From Treponema sp. (GTDB lineage Bacteria > Spirochaetota > Spirochaetia > Treponematales > Treponemataceae), in the NCBI GenBank assembly GCA_018384055.1, contig JAHAZL010000057.1, positions 1-48,897 on the forward strand: a DNA stretch of 48,897 nt, read 5' to 3'. The position numbers and the translations under genes were made by a program. The notes beneath the pieces are model-generated. The model made no database searches. It saw nothing but the letters and a program-made list of their open reading frames with translations, and was not told the DNA's origin. Numbering within the stretch: position 1 is the first letter of the stretch; each line of letters begins with the position of its first letter. This document shows positions 40,829-48,897 of the stretch, piece by piece.

Positions 40829-40852
40829 TTGTTAACAAATTGGACTTAACAA
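40829..40852. promoter_or_regulatory. TTGTTAACAA palindrome and inverted TTAACAA
   Basis: TTGTTAACAA (40829-40838) is a perfect palindrome. TTGTTAA (40829-40835) is also inverted to TTAACAA at 40846-40852. These are the half-sites of the clostridial form of the Rex operator (TTGTTAA-N4-TTAACAA), but the 10-bp spacing does not fit that consensus. Confidence 0.4.
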
Positions 40853-40924
40853 TCCAGGGAATATAGATTATTATCTAGTGTGGTATGCTGTATAAATGGG
40901 CATACTGTATCCAGGTAACTAAAG

Positions 40925-40930
40925 TATAAT
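40925..40930 (+). promoter_or_regulatory. Probable -10 box of ldh
   Basis: TATAAT lies 22 bp before the ATG. The -35 position at 17 bp (ATACTG) is poor, consistent with an activator-dependent promoter. CAGGAG at 40941-40946 is the ribosome site. Confidence 0.5.
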
Positions 40931-40952
40931 TCTATATTAACAGGAGATTTAT

Positions 40953-41894
40953 ATGGCAAACAAAATTACAATTATTGGTGCCGGACAGGTTGGTTCTTCT
41001 GTAGCTTACGCTCTTTGTCTTAAGGCTGTAGCAACAGAAATCGTTCTCATTGACATTGACGAAAAGCGCGCTAAGGGTGAAGCAATGGACATTCGTCAGG
41101 GTACACCTTACATGGCTCCTGTAAATATCCACGCAGGAACTTATGAAGATGCAAAGAACTCTGACATCGTCATCATCACTTCTGGTGTTGGACGCAAGCC
41201 AGGACAGTCTCGCCTTGACCTTGCACAGATCAACGTAAACATCTTCAAGTCAATCATTCCACAGATTACAAAGGCTGCTCCAGACGCAATCTACGTTCTC
41301 GTTGCAAACCCGGTTGATGTTCTTACATATCAGCTTGTTAAGTCTTCTAACATTCCTGCAAACCACATCATCGGTACAGGTACTCTCCTTGACACAGCTC
41401 GCCTCCGCACAAAGATCGCTGATGAATATGGAATCGGACAGGCTAACCTCCACGCTTATGTATTCGGTGAACACGGAGACTCTTCTTTCGTACCTTGGTC
41501 ACTCGTAAACATCGCTTCAGTTCCAGTAAACGACTACAACAACGCTGTAGGCAACAAGCATGCTGAACTCAACCGTGACGATGTAGAAGAATACGTTCGC
41601 AAGTCAGGCGGAATGATCATCGAAGCAAAGAAGTGCACAAACTACGCCATCGGTGTTACAACAGCACGCCTCTGTGAAATCATCCACAACAACAACCCTT
41701 CCGTAACAATCGTTTCTACATTGCTCCAGGGTGAATACGGAATTTCTGACGTATGTCTTTCCATCCCAACAGTAGTTGGCGGAAACGGTGTTGAAGGACG
41801 CCTTGCTCCTGCCCTTACAGACGAAGAAGTTGAAAAGCTCAAGAAGTCTGCAGAAGCACTCAAGAACGTAATCAGCCAGCTTGATTTCAACTAA
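40953..41894 (+). CDS. ldh: L-lactate dehydrogenase
   Basis: LDH reduces pyruvate to L-lactate with NADH. The 313 residues have the Rossmann motif GAGQVG at 9-14, the NAD-selective acidic LIDID, the active-site loop GRKPGQSRLDLA, LVANPVDVLTY, GTGTLLDTARLR and GEHGDS with the proton-relay His174. The Gln in RKPGQSR, where malate dehydrogenases carry Arg, marks lactate rather than malate specificity. It is followed after 10 bp by fumC without a terminator, an unusual pairing. Confidence 0.93.
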   Translation: MANKITIIGAGQVGSSVAYALCLKAVATEIVLIDIDEKRAKGEAMDIRQGTPYMAPVNIHAGTYEDAKNSDIVIITSGVGRKPGQSRLDLAQINVNIFKSIIPQITKAAPDAIYVLVANPVDVLTYQLVKSSNIPANHIIGTGTLLDTARLRTKIADEYGIGQANLHAYVFGEHGDSSFVPWSLVNIASVPVNDYNNAVGNKHAELNRDDVEEYVRKSGGMIIEAKKCTNYAIGVTTARLCEIIHNNNPSVTIVSTLLQGEYGISDVCLSIPTVVGGNGVEGRLAPALTDEEVEKLKKSAEALKNVISQLDFN

Positions 41895-41904
41895 GGATAG
41901 ACAA

Positions 41905-43287
41905 ATGGAAAAATACAGAATTGAACACGATTCAATGGGCGAAGTAAAGGTTCCTGCAGACAAGCTCTGGGGTGCCCAGACAGAACGCAGCCACGAAAAC
42001 TTCCTCATCGGTGTCGGCATCGAAACTATGCCTCGCGAAATCACAAAGGCTTTCGGCTACCTCAAGAAGGCAGCTGCCATGGCCAACAACGCCCTCAAGC
42101 CAGATAAAATGACAAAGGAAAAGCTCAAGTGCATTTCCAAGGCATGTGAAGAAGTTATCAGCGGTTCCCTCAATGACAACTTCCCTCTCGTTGTATGGCA
42201 GACAGGTTCAGGTACACAGTCAAACATGAACTGCAACGAAGTTGTTGCAAACCGCGCAAACCAGATTGCAGGCAAGAAACTCTGTCATCCAAACGACGAC
42301 ATCAACATGTCTCAGTCTTCAAACGACACATTCCCAACAGCAATGCACATTGCAGCTGTTGTTGAACTTGAAGACAAGCTTTTCCCAGCCATCGACCTTC
42401 TCGTTGATACATTCAAGAAGCTTGAAAAGGTAAACAAGGGAATCGTAAAGTCTGGACGCACACACCTCCAGGACGCTGTTCCTATCCAGTTCAGCCAGGA
42501 AATCAGCGGATGGAGAACTTCTCTTGAACGCGACAAGGAAATGCTCAAGTCTACACTCCCTTACCTCAAGCAGCTTGCCCTCGGCGGTACAGCAGTTGGT
42601 ACAGGACTCAACGCACCAAAGGGATTCGACAAACTTGTTGCAGAAAAGGTTTCTGAACTTACAGGAAAGAAATTTGTTACAGCACCAAACAAGTTCCATG
42701 CCCTTACATCAAAGGACGAAATCACTTTTGCACATGGAGCACTCAAGGCTCTCGCAGCAGACCTCATGAAGATTGCCAACGACGTTCGCTGGCTCGCTTC
42801 TGGTCCAAGATGTGGTATCGGTGAAATCTATATTCCTGAAAATGAACCTGGTTCATCAATCATGCCTGGTAAGGTAAACCCTACCCAGTGTGAAGCAATG
42901 ACTATGGTTGCAGTTCAGGTTATGGGTAACGATGCAGCAGTTGGAATGGCAGCATCACAGGGTAACTTTGAACTCAATGTTTTCATGCCTGTAATCGCCT
43001 ACAACTTCCTCCAGTCTGTAAGACTCCTTGCAGAAGTAATGGTAAGCTTCAACAACAACTGCGCTGTTGGAATCAAGGCAAACAAAGAAAAGATGCACTT
43101 CAACCTCTACAACTCTTTGATGCTCGTTACAGCCCTTAACCCTTACATCGGTTATGAAAACGCTGCAAAGACAAGTCACCTGGCTTACGAAAAGAATATC
43201 TCCCTCAAGGACGCATGTGTTCAGCTTGGTTTCATGACACCTGCAGAATTTGACAAGGTATTCCACCCGGAACAGATGGCTAAATAA
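41905..43287 (+). CDS. fumC: Fumarate hydratase class II
   Basis: FumC is the iron-free enzyme interconverting fumarate and malate. The 460 residues show WQTGSGTQSNMNCNEV near 97-112, QSSNDTFPTAMH near 137-148, the catalytic-His motif SGRTHLQDAVPIQ near 182-194 and the superfamily signature GSSIMPGKVNPTQCEAM near 315-331. The start at 41905 has AAGGA seven bases upstream; the frame also opens at 41881 inside the end of ldh. Being downstream of ldh suggests shared control, perhaps by the palindromes before ldh. Confidence 0.95.
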   Translation: MEKYRIEHDSMGEVKVPADKLWGAQTERSHENFLIGVGIETMPREITKAFGYLKKAAAMANNALKPDKMTKEKLKCISKACEEVISGSLNDNFPLVVWQTGSGTQSNMNCNEVVANRANQIAGKKLCHPNDDINMSQSSNDTFPTAMHIAAVVELEDKLFPAIDLLVDTFKKLEKVNKGIVKSGRTHLQDAVPIQFSQEISGWRTSLERDKEMLKSTLPYLKQLALGGTAVGTGLNAPKGFDKLVAEKVSELTGKKFVTAPNKFHALTSKDEITFAHGALKALAADLMKIANDVRWLASGPRCGIGEIYIPENEPGSSIMPGKVNPTQCEAMTMVAVQVMGNDAAVGMAASQGNFELNVFMPVIAYNFLQSVRLLAEVMVSFNNNCAVGIKANKEKMHFNLYNSLMLVTALNPYIGYENAAKTSHLAYEKNISLKDACVQLGFMTPAEFDKVFHPEQMAK

Positions 43288-43392
43288 TTATCAATTCATA
43301 ATTCATAATTAAGAATCGATAATTGTGAATTATGGGTTGCTCAACATGAAACTTAATTATGCATTGTGAATTATGCATTGTGAATTATCAAA
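43287..43392. repeat. AT-rich repeat block between fumC and the hdr operon
   Basis: This contains a 14-bp tandem repeat GCATTGTGAATTAT (43361-43374 and 43375-43388), a related GATAATTGTGAATTATG, and AATTCATAATTCATAATT on the left that is roughly the inverse of the right half. The block could fold into a long imperfect hairpin and resembles a small miniature repeat. No gene lies in it. Confidence 0.65.
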
Positions 43393-43410
43393 TAATTTTT
43401 GGAGAAAAGA

Positions 43411-44241
43411 ATGAGTGACCAGACAAACACACTAACTTATTCTTACTTTCCTGGATGTACATTAAAGAACAAGGCCAAGGAACTTGATAACTACGGCCGC
43501 AAGTGTGCAGAAGCCCTCGGTTTCAAACTTGAAGAAATCGAAGACTGGCAGTGCTGCGGCGGTGTTTATCCAACAGGCAAAAATGAAATTGCCTCTAAGC
43601 TTCCTTCTGTTCGTGCTCTTGCTGACTCCAGGGATAAGAACCAGGCATTGGTAACATTGTGTTCAGCATGTTACAATGTCATCAAGCAGGTTAACAACGA
43701 CCTGCAGAACGATGAGAACACAATTCTCAAAGTAAACAACTATCTCGCTCAGGACGGTATTGAATACCACGGAGAAACAAAAGTTCTCCACTTCCTTGAA
43801 GTTCTCCGCGACGAAATCGGTTGGGACAAGGTTAAGGCTGCCGTTAAGAATCCTCTCAAGGGAAAGAAAATCGGCGCTTACTATGGATGTCTCCTCCTTC
43901 GCCCAGGAAAAGTCATGGAATTTGATGATCCTGAAAATCCACAGATTCTCGAAGACTTCATCAAGGCTATCGGTGCAACTCCAGTAATCTATGCTGAACG
44001 CAACGAATGCTGCGGTGCCTACGCATCTTTTGAAGATCCTTCAATCCCACAGAACCGTGCAAAGAAAATCATCACAAATGCACAGGACATGGGTGCTGAC
44101 TTCCTCGTAACAAGCTGTCCACTCTGCCGCTACAATCTTATCAAGAACCAGGGCGACACAAACATGGACGTTATCTACTTTACAGAACTTCTTGCTGAAG
44201 CTCTAGGAATCAAAGATTCCAGTGTTAAGGAGGAAGCATAA
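43411..44241 (+). CDS. hdrB: Heterodisulfide reductase subunit B-like protein
   Basis: HdrB holds the disulfide-reducing catalytic centre of the HdrABC complex. The 276 residues carry two CCG domains: PGCTLKNKAKELDNYG with WQCCGGVYPTG and LCSACYN, then YYGCLLLRPG, ERNECCGAYASF and TSCPLCRYN. These cysteines bind the two non-cubane clusters in archaeal HdrB. GGAG seven bases upstream selects the ATG at 43411; the reading from 43399 would use TTG. The stop overlaps the hdrC ATG by one base. Confidence 0.9.
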   Translation: MSDQTNTLTYSYFPGCTLKNKAKELDNYGRKCAEALGFKLEEIEDWQCCGGVYPTGKNEIASKLPSVRALADSRDKNQALVTLCSACYNVIKQVNNDLQNDENTILKVNNYLAQDGIEYHGETKVLHFLEVLRDEIGWDKVKAAVKNPLKGKKIGAYYGCLLLRPGKVMEFDDPENPQILEDFIKAIGATPVIYAERNECCGAYASFEDPSIPQNRAKKIITNAQDMGADFLVTSCPLCRYNLIKNQGDTNMDVIYFTELLAEALGIKDSSVKEEA

Positions 44242-44636
44242 TGCTCGAAGCAGAAATCCAGAGTTACAAAGATAGAATTCTTGAAACAAGCGGTGTTAAC
44301 CCTAAGAAGTGCATGGTTTGCGGAAAATGCTCTGCAACTTGCCCTAACTACGATGCAATGGAATACCATCCACATCAGTTTGTTCAGATGGTGGAAAACG
44401 GTGAAATCGAACCATTGCTCAAGAGCAAGTCAATCTATGCATGTTTGTCTTGTTTTGCTTGTCTCGAACGCTGCCCACGCCAGGTAGAACCAGCAAAACT
44501 TATCGATGCAGTACGCACAGTTGTTGAACGCGAAAGAGGTCCTCTTCACCTTGATCCTTCTCAGGTTCCTGAAAAGCTGGATGAAGATACACCACAGCAG
44601 CTTTTGATGAGTGCATTCAGAAAGTACCGCAAATAG
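44241..44636 (+). CDS. hdrC: Heterodisulfide reductase subunit C-like ferredoxin
   Basis: This is a two-[4Fe-4S] electron relay between HdrA and HdrB. The 131 residues include CMVCGKCSATCPNYD near 18-32 and YACLSCFACLERCPRQVEP near 61-79, with the proline after the fourth Cys typical of HdrC. A short basic tail ends it. Coupling to hdrB is by a TAATG overlap, and hdrA follows after 15 bp. Confidence 0.93.
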   Translation: MLEAEIQSYKDRILETSGVNPKKCMVCGKCSATCPNYDAMEYHPHQFVQMVENGEIEPLLKSKSIYACLSCFACLERCPRQVEPAKLIDAVRTVVERERGPLHLDPSQVPEKLDEDTPQQLLMSAFRKYRK

Positions 44637-44651
44637 GAGCACAGTAGAAAT

Positions 44652-46661
44652 ATGGAAAGAATTGGTGTTTTTGTATGTCACTGTGGAACCAACATTGCCG
44701 GTACAGTTGACGTAGCAAAGGTCGCAGAAGAAGTTGGCAAGATGCCAGAGGTTGTTTACTCAACCAACTACACATACATGTGTTCTTCTGCAGGTCAGAA
44801 GATGATTGAAGACCACATTAAGGAAGACAAACTTACAGGGGTTGTTCTCTGTTCTTGTTCTCCACGCATGCACGAAAAGACATTCCGTTCATGTGCAGCA
44901 CGTGCAGGCCTCAATCAGTTCAAAGTTGAAATTGCAAACATCCGTGAACAGACTTCATGGGTTGGCAAAAATATTGAAGAAAATACAGAAAAGGCTATTG
45001 CCCTTGCAAAGGCTGCAGTTGCAAAGACTGTCCTCAATACTCCTCTTACAGAAGGTGAAACTCCTGTTACAAAGAGAGCCCTGGTTATCGGTGGCGGTAT
45101 TGCAGGTATTACAGCTGCCCTCGACATTGCAGATGCAGGCTTCCCTGTAGACATCGTTGAAAAGAAAGTTACAGTCGGCGGAAAGATGGCAATGCTCGAC
45201 AAGACATTCCCTACCCTTGACTGTGCTTCTTGTATCGTTACTCCAAAAATGACGGAAGTAAGCCAGAATCCTAACATCAGAATTCTTTCTTACTCAGAAG
45301 TTGTTGGCGTAAAGGGATACATCGGAAACTTCACAATCGACATCAAACGCCATGCACGCTATGTTGACGAAACAAAGTGTACAGGTTGTGGTGCATGTAT
45401 CGAAGCTTGTCCAAACAAGAAGGTTCCAAACGACTTTAACCTTAATCTTGACAACAAGAAGGCAATCTACATTCCATTCGCACAGGCTGTTCCAAAGGTA
45501 GCTACAATCGATGCAAATTACTGTTTGCACCAGAAAGCTGCAAAGAACGGCAAGGATGCCTGTGGATTCTGCCAGAAGGCATGTGGAGTTGGAGCAATCG
45601 ACTTCAACATGCAGGATGAAGTAATCACAGAAAAGTACGGTACAATCATCGTAGCAACTGGTTACAATCCAATCGTACTCACAAAATTCGACGAATATGC
45701 TTACAGCCAGAGCCCGGACGTTGTTTCATCTCTTGAATTCGAACGCCTCTGCAACGCATCTGGTCCAACAAGCGGTCACCTCAAGCGCCCGTCAGACGGT
45801 AAGGAACCAAAGAACATCGTATTCGTTCAGTGTGTAGGTTCCCGCTGTGCAGCTGATGCAACAAAGGGTCACGAATATTGTTCTAAAATCTGCTGTATGT
45901 ACACAGCAAAGCACGCAATCCTTACCCGCGACCACTATCCAGACACAAACGTTTGGGTATTCTACATTGATGTTCGTACACCAGGAAAACTCTTTGATGA
46001 ATTCTACCGCCGTGCAGTTGAACAGTATGGCGTTCACTACATCAAGGGTCAGGTTGGAAAAGTTACTCCACTTTCAGACGGAACTCTCGATGTTCAGGGT
46101 TCAGACCTTATTTTGAACAAGCAGGTTCACATTAAGGCTGACATGGTTGTTCTTGCTGCATCTATCGAAGCTGACAAATCAGCTCGTCCACTTGCAACAA
46201 TGCTTACAACATCCATGGACAACAATGACTTCTTCCTTGAAGCTCATGCTAAGCTCCGCCCTGTAGAAAGCCCAACAGCAGGTATCTTCCTTGCAGGTTG
46301 CTGCCAGGGTCCAAAGGATATTCCTGAAACTGTTGCCCAGTCTTCCGGTGCTGCTGCAAAGGCCATCTGTCTCCTCGTAAAAGACAGTCTCAAAACAAAC
46401 CCATGTACTGCCCATCCAAACGAAAACCTTTGTAACGGATGTGGACAGTGTGTTAATGTTTGTCCTTACGGTGCAATCTCTTATGTTGACAAGGATTTCC
46501 GCGGACCAAACAGAACAACAATTACAAGACACGTTTCTCAGGTTAATACAGCAATGTGTCAGGGTTGTGGTGCATGTACAGTTGCCTGTCCTTCAGGTGC
46601 CATGGACTTGCACGGATTCTCTAACAGCCAGATTTTGGCAGAGGTTGATGCAGTACTATGA
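44652..46661 (+). CDS. hdrA: Heterodisulfide reductase subunit A-like flavoprotein
   Basis: HdrA carries the FAD that bifurcates electrons in this complex family. The 669 residues have an N-terminal cluster domain (VFVCHCGTNIAG, SSCS-like LCSCSPRMHE), the FAD motif IGGGIAGITAALDIADAG near 147-164, an inserted ferredoxin CTGCGACIEACP near 243-254, VIVATGYN-type strand IIVATGYNP, and two C-terminal [4Fe-4S] motifs, NLCNGCGQCVNVCP and MCQGCGACTVACP. The stop overlaps the next gene's ATG. Confidence 0.94.
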   Translation: MERIGVFVCHCGTNIAGTVDVAKVAEEVGKMPEVVYSTNYTYMCSSAGQKMIEDHIKEDKLTGVVLCSCSPRMHEKTFRSCAARAGLNQFKVEIANIREQTSWVGKNIEENTEKAIALAKAAVAKTVLNTPLTEGETPVTKRALVIGGGIAGITAALDIADAGFPVDIVEKKVTVGGKMAMLDKTFPTLDCASCIVTPKMTEVSQNPNIRILSYSEVVGVKGYIGNFTIDIKRHARYVDETKCTGCGACIEACPNKKVPNDFNLNLDNKKAIYIPFAQAVPKVATIDANYCLHQKAAKNGKDACGFCQKACGVGAIDFNMQDEVITEKYGTIIVATGYNPIVLTKFDEYAYSQSPDVVSSLEFERLCNASGPTSGHLKRPSDGKEPKNIVFVQCVGSRCAADATKGHEYCSKICCMYTAKHAILTRDHYPDTNVWVFYIDVRTPGKLFDEFYRRAVEQYGVHYIKGQVGKVTPLSDGTLDVQGSDLILNKQVHIKADMVVLAASIEADKSARPLATMLTTSMDNNDFFLEAHAKLRPVESPTAGIFLAGCCQGPKDIPETVAQSSGAAAKAICLLVKDSLKTNPCTAHPNENLCNGCGQCVNVCPYGAISYVDKDFRGPNRTTITRHVSQVNTAMCQGCGACTVACPSGAMDLHGFSNSQILAEVDAVL

Positions 46662-47101
46662 GTGAATCAAACAAGAACTGGACACCAAAAATCGTAGCAT
46701 TCTGCTGCAACTGGTGTTCTTACGCAGGTGCTGACCTTGCCGGAAACAACCGTCTTGACTACCCTGCAAACGTAAAGATCATCCGCATCCCATGCTCATG
46801 CCGCTTGAACCCATTGTTCATCTTGCGTGCATTCCAGCGTGGTGCTGACGGTGTTATTTTGTGTGGCTGCCACCCGGGTGACTGTCACTATTCAACAGGA
46901 AACTATTTTGCACGCCGTCGTATGACACTCCTCTTCTCAATGCTCAACTTCCTGGGAATTGAAAAGGAAAGAACTCGTGTAGAATGGTGTTCCGCTGCTG
47001 AAGGCGTACGCTTTGCAGGTCTCATGAACGACTTTGTGGCAAAGATTACAGCTCTCGGTGAAAACAAAAAGCTGGAGGACTTGAGATGCAAGAAAAATTA
47101 A
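46658..47101 (+). CDS. mvhD: MvhD/FlxD-family iron-sulfur protein
   Basis: MvhD proteins pass electrons from a hydrogenase, formate dehydrogenase or Flx module to HdrA through a [2Fe-2S] cluster. The 147 residues show the cysteine set CCNWCSYAGAD near 17-27, IPCSCRLNP, CGCHPGDCHY near 67-76 and WCSAAEG. No hydrogenase large subunit appears up to the window end. The ATG overlaps the hdrA stop (ATGA) and the gene overlaps the next one by 16 bp. Confidence 0.92.
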   Translation: MSESNKNWTPKIVAFCCNWCSYAGADLAGNNRLDYPANVKIIRIPCSCRLNPLFILRAFQRGADGVILCGCHPGDCHYSTGNYFARRRMTLLFSMLNFLGIEKERTRVEWCSAAEGVRFAGLMNDFVAKITALGENKKLEDLRCKKN

Positions 47102-48048
47102 TCGCTCGCGCTAAAGAATTGCTTGCTGAAGGAAAAGTTCAGAAGGTTGTCGGATGGTCAAAGGGTCTCTTTGAAGACGACATCACACCAGCTGTTTTCT
47201 CATCAGCAGAAGAACTTGACAAGGGTTTTGTCTTCAACAAATACTGCAAGGCAAACCTTTCAAAGTATCTCGTAAAGATTACTCGTGAAATTGAAGTAAA
47301 GAAGAGTACAACCCGCATGAACAATACAATGGCAAAGCAGAGGGATCCAAATGCACAGGATGCACCTATCCCTTCTGAAGTTGTTCTTGTATTCCTCAAG
47401 CCAGCTGACACATACTCATTTACTCAGCTTCTTAAAGAAAACCGCATTACTCGTGACGATGTTTACGCAATCGGTGTTCCATGTCAGGATACTCTTGACG
47501 GTGGAGCTGCCTGTGGACCATGTGCCGGAAAGACACACGTTTCCTGCGACGAACTCATTGGAGCTGAACCAGGACAGGTTTACCAGGGCGAAAACAAGAC
47601 AATGGAAATGGTTGCAAAGCTTGAAGCCATGACAGACGATGAAAGATTCGAATTCTGGCGCGGTGAAATGTCACGCTGTATCCGCTGTAATGCCTGCCGC
47701 AACGTTTGTCCTGCATGTACATGTGAAAAATGTGTATTCGACAACAATGCCCTTTACACAACACAGAAAGTTGCAGAAACAAGCTTCGAAGAAAACCTCT
47801 TCCATATTATCCGCGCATGGCATGTAACAGGTCGCTGTACAGGTTGTGGAGAATGTTCAAGAGTTTGTCCACAGGGCATCCCTCTTCACCTTTTGAACGG
47901 AAAGATGGCAAAGGATATCAATGAAATCTACGGCCCATACCAGGCTGGTGCCGACATGGAATCCAAACCTGCAATGCTCCGCTTTGAAGAAAATGACCCA
48001 GAAACAACAATCGTTTACGACAGATCTAATAACGGAGGTGCAGAATAA
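47086..48048 (+). CDS. Ferredoxin-domain electron-transfer subunit (Flx module, FlxC-like)
   Basis: The 320 residues have an N-terminal region of about 190 (GWSKGLFEDDITPAVFSSAE and GVPCQDTLDGGAACGPCAGK) followed by paired [4Fe-4S] motifs: CIRCNACRNVCPACTCEKC near 198-216 and CTGCGECSRVCPQGIP near 250-265. In Desulfovibrio the flxABCD-hdrABC cluster codes ferredoxin-like subunits between an NADH flavoprotein and MvhD-like FlxD; this gene sits in the matching place. An alternative is a formate-dehydrogenase beta-like subunit. The assignment to a particular Flx letter is tentative. Confidence 0.75.
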   Translation: MQEKLIARAKELLAEGKVQKVVGWSKGLFEDDITPAVFSSAEELDKGFVFNKYCKANLSKYLVKITREIEVKKSTTRMNNTMAKQRDPNAQDAPIPSEVVLVFLKPADTYSFTQLLKENRITRDDVYAIGVPCQDTLDGGAACGPCAGKTHVSCDELIGAEPGQVYQGENKTMEMVAKLEAMTDDERFEFWRGEMSRCIRCNACRNVCPACTCEKCVFDNNALYTTQKVAETSFEENLFHIIRAWHVTGRCTGCGECSRVCPQGIPLHLLNGKMAKDINEIYGPYQAGADMESKPAMLRFEENDPETTIVYDRSNNGGAE

Positions 48049-48897
48049 TGCTTTCTATTTCTAAAGATAAGATCGATTCATTATTTGAACTCATTGGTTC
48101 AAAGCAGCCTTTGTATCTGCCTGTTGACAACAATGCAGGAACTGCTGACTTCCAGAAATGGGAAAAAGGCACAAAGTTTTCTTCAGCCCTCAAGACAGTT
48201 CGCTCAGCAAAGGACTTCTTCTTCCCAAAGACAGAACACATGGTTTCTTATCAGATGAACGGTCAGGAAGTTAAGGTTGAAGACCCAAGAAAAGATGTTG
48301 AAGATTTCGTAATCTTCGGTGTAAGGGCTTGTGATGCAAAGGGTTTTGAATGTATCGACGGCGTTTACCTTAACATGAATCCTGTTGATTCATACTACAA
48401 GAACCGCCGCGACCACGGAACAGTAATCGTTCTTGCTTGTAATGAACCTGCAAAGACCTGCTTCTGTACTTCATACAAGATTGACCCTACTCTTGCTTCT
48501 CCAGCTGGAGACGTAAGCTGCTGGCTTGCCGACGACAAGTACTACTTCCAGGCAAACACAGAAAAGGGAAAGGCTTTTGTAGAAAACGCAAAGTCTGTAC
48601 TTGCAGATGCTGCAGATTCAGCAGTAGAAGCTGTAAAGAAGGACATTGCTGCAAAGGTTGAAAAGCTTCCATTTGCTCACATTGACCTTTCAAAGGTAGG
48701 TGACGTAAAGCCTGAACAGATGATGAAAATCTTCAACTCTAAGGTTTGGACAAAGGTTTCAGAAGCCTGCGTAGGTTGCGGAACTTGTACTTACGTATGT
48801 CCTACATGTATGTGTTTCGACGTTAGGGACTTCAAGACAAACAACGGCATCCGTCAGATCCGCTGCTGGGATTCCTGCATGTTCAACGACTTTACAC
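48048..48897 (+). CDS. 4Fe-4S dicluster electron-transfer subunit (FlxB/AsrA-like), 3' end missing
   Basis: The open frame from the ATG at 48048 (overlapping the previous stop as TAATG, with GGAGG at 48034-48038) runs off the window. About 283 residues are visible. FGVRACDAKGFECIDGVYL and VIVLACNEPAKTCFCTSYKI match anaerobic sulfite reductase A / hydrogenase-associated electron-transfer proteins. A [4Fe-4S] motif CVGCGTCTYVCPTCMCF lies near 243-259, with the second expected beyond the end. An NAD(P)H flavoprotein (FlxA/AsrB type) would be expected next. Confidence 0.85.
   Translation, partial: MLSISKDKIDSLFELIGSKQPLYLPVDNNAGTADFQKWEKGTKFSSALKTVRSAKDFFFPKTEHMVSYQMNGQEVKVEDPRKDVEDFVIFGVRACDAKGFECIDGVYLNMNPVDSYYKNRRDHGTVIVLACNEPAKTCFCTSYKIDPTLASPAGDVSCWLADDKYYFQANTEKGKAFVENAKSVLADAADSAVEAVKKDIAAKVEKLPFAHIDLSKVGDVKPEQMMKIFNSKVWTKVSEACVGCGTCTYVCPTCMCFDVRDFKTNNGIRQIRCWDSCMFNDFT

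Overview
The window reads as chromosomal DNA of a Treponema-like spirochete with moderate GC. The evidence is two FlaB-type periplasmic flagellins beside FlaG and FliD, a flgN-like/flgK/flgL/fliW/csrA block, a treponemal conserved-hypothetical cluster (fliD, unknown, PilZ, unknown, tsaE, tsaB), many lipoproteins, and a fermentative, strictly anaerobic energy module. There is no phage, insertion sequence or CRISPR array.

Layout. 1-6360: tail of a CAU-anticodon tRNA, argF, a small exported protein, an NrnA-type DHH phosphoesterase, a sigma-like protein behind a textbook sigma54 promoter, rdgB and a chemotaxis receptor. 6400-19100: the motility region. On the + strand are flaB, flaB, flaG, fliD, an unknown gene and a PilZ protein, followed by a small conserved gene, tsaE and tsaB. 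On the - strand is the convergent flgN-like-flgK-flgL-fliW-csrA operon. 19200-20290: tRNA-His, -Arg, -Lys, -Leu and two identical tRNA-Gly genes, with strong promoters and terminators. 20330-23740: tig, clpP, clpX. 23820-38010: a GT4 glycosyltransferase, a DEAD-box helicase, an SMC protein with an atypical centre, envelope lipoproteins, serS, an AI-2E-family permease, two - strand envelope or cytoplasmic unknowns, a ComFB-domain protein and a Bax-inhibitor-1 family protein. 38230-40674 (-): a DinG helicase fused to a RadC-like JAMM domain. 40950-48897: ldh-fumC, then an hdrB-hdrC-hdrA-mvhD(flxD)-flx-type operon cut by the window end.

How the genes work together. The flagellar block holds filament, cap and hook-filament junction genes together with the FliW/CsrA regulators. 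The first flaB leader carries a hairpin that presents GGA in its loop plus a GGAGG ribosome site, which suggests translational control by the csrA encoded 8 kb away. The terminal module would handle NADH, lactate, fumarate and low-potential electrons. Its ldh promoter region carries paired palindromes of Rex/CRP type.

Main discoveries. (1) A recurring promoter architecture has the -10 box 6-7 nt before the ATG and no Shine-Dalgarno sequence. This predicts leaderless mRNAs for rdgB, a small unknown gene, tsaE, a glycosyltransferase, a DEAD helicase and the JAMM-DinG gene, and it re-sets four gene starts. (2) A sigma54 promoter with perfect spacing predicts a leaderless transcript for a sigma-like protein. 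(3) A JAMM-DinG fusion. (4) A structured flaB leader consistent with CsrA control. (5) An Hdr-Flx electron-transfer operon next to ldh-fumC. (6) An SMC lacking a recognisable hinge.
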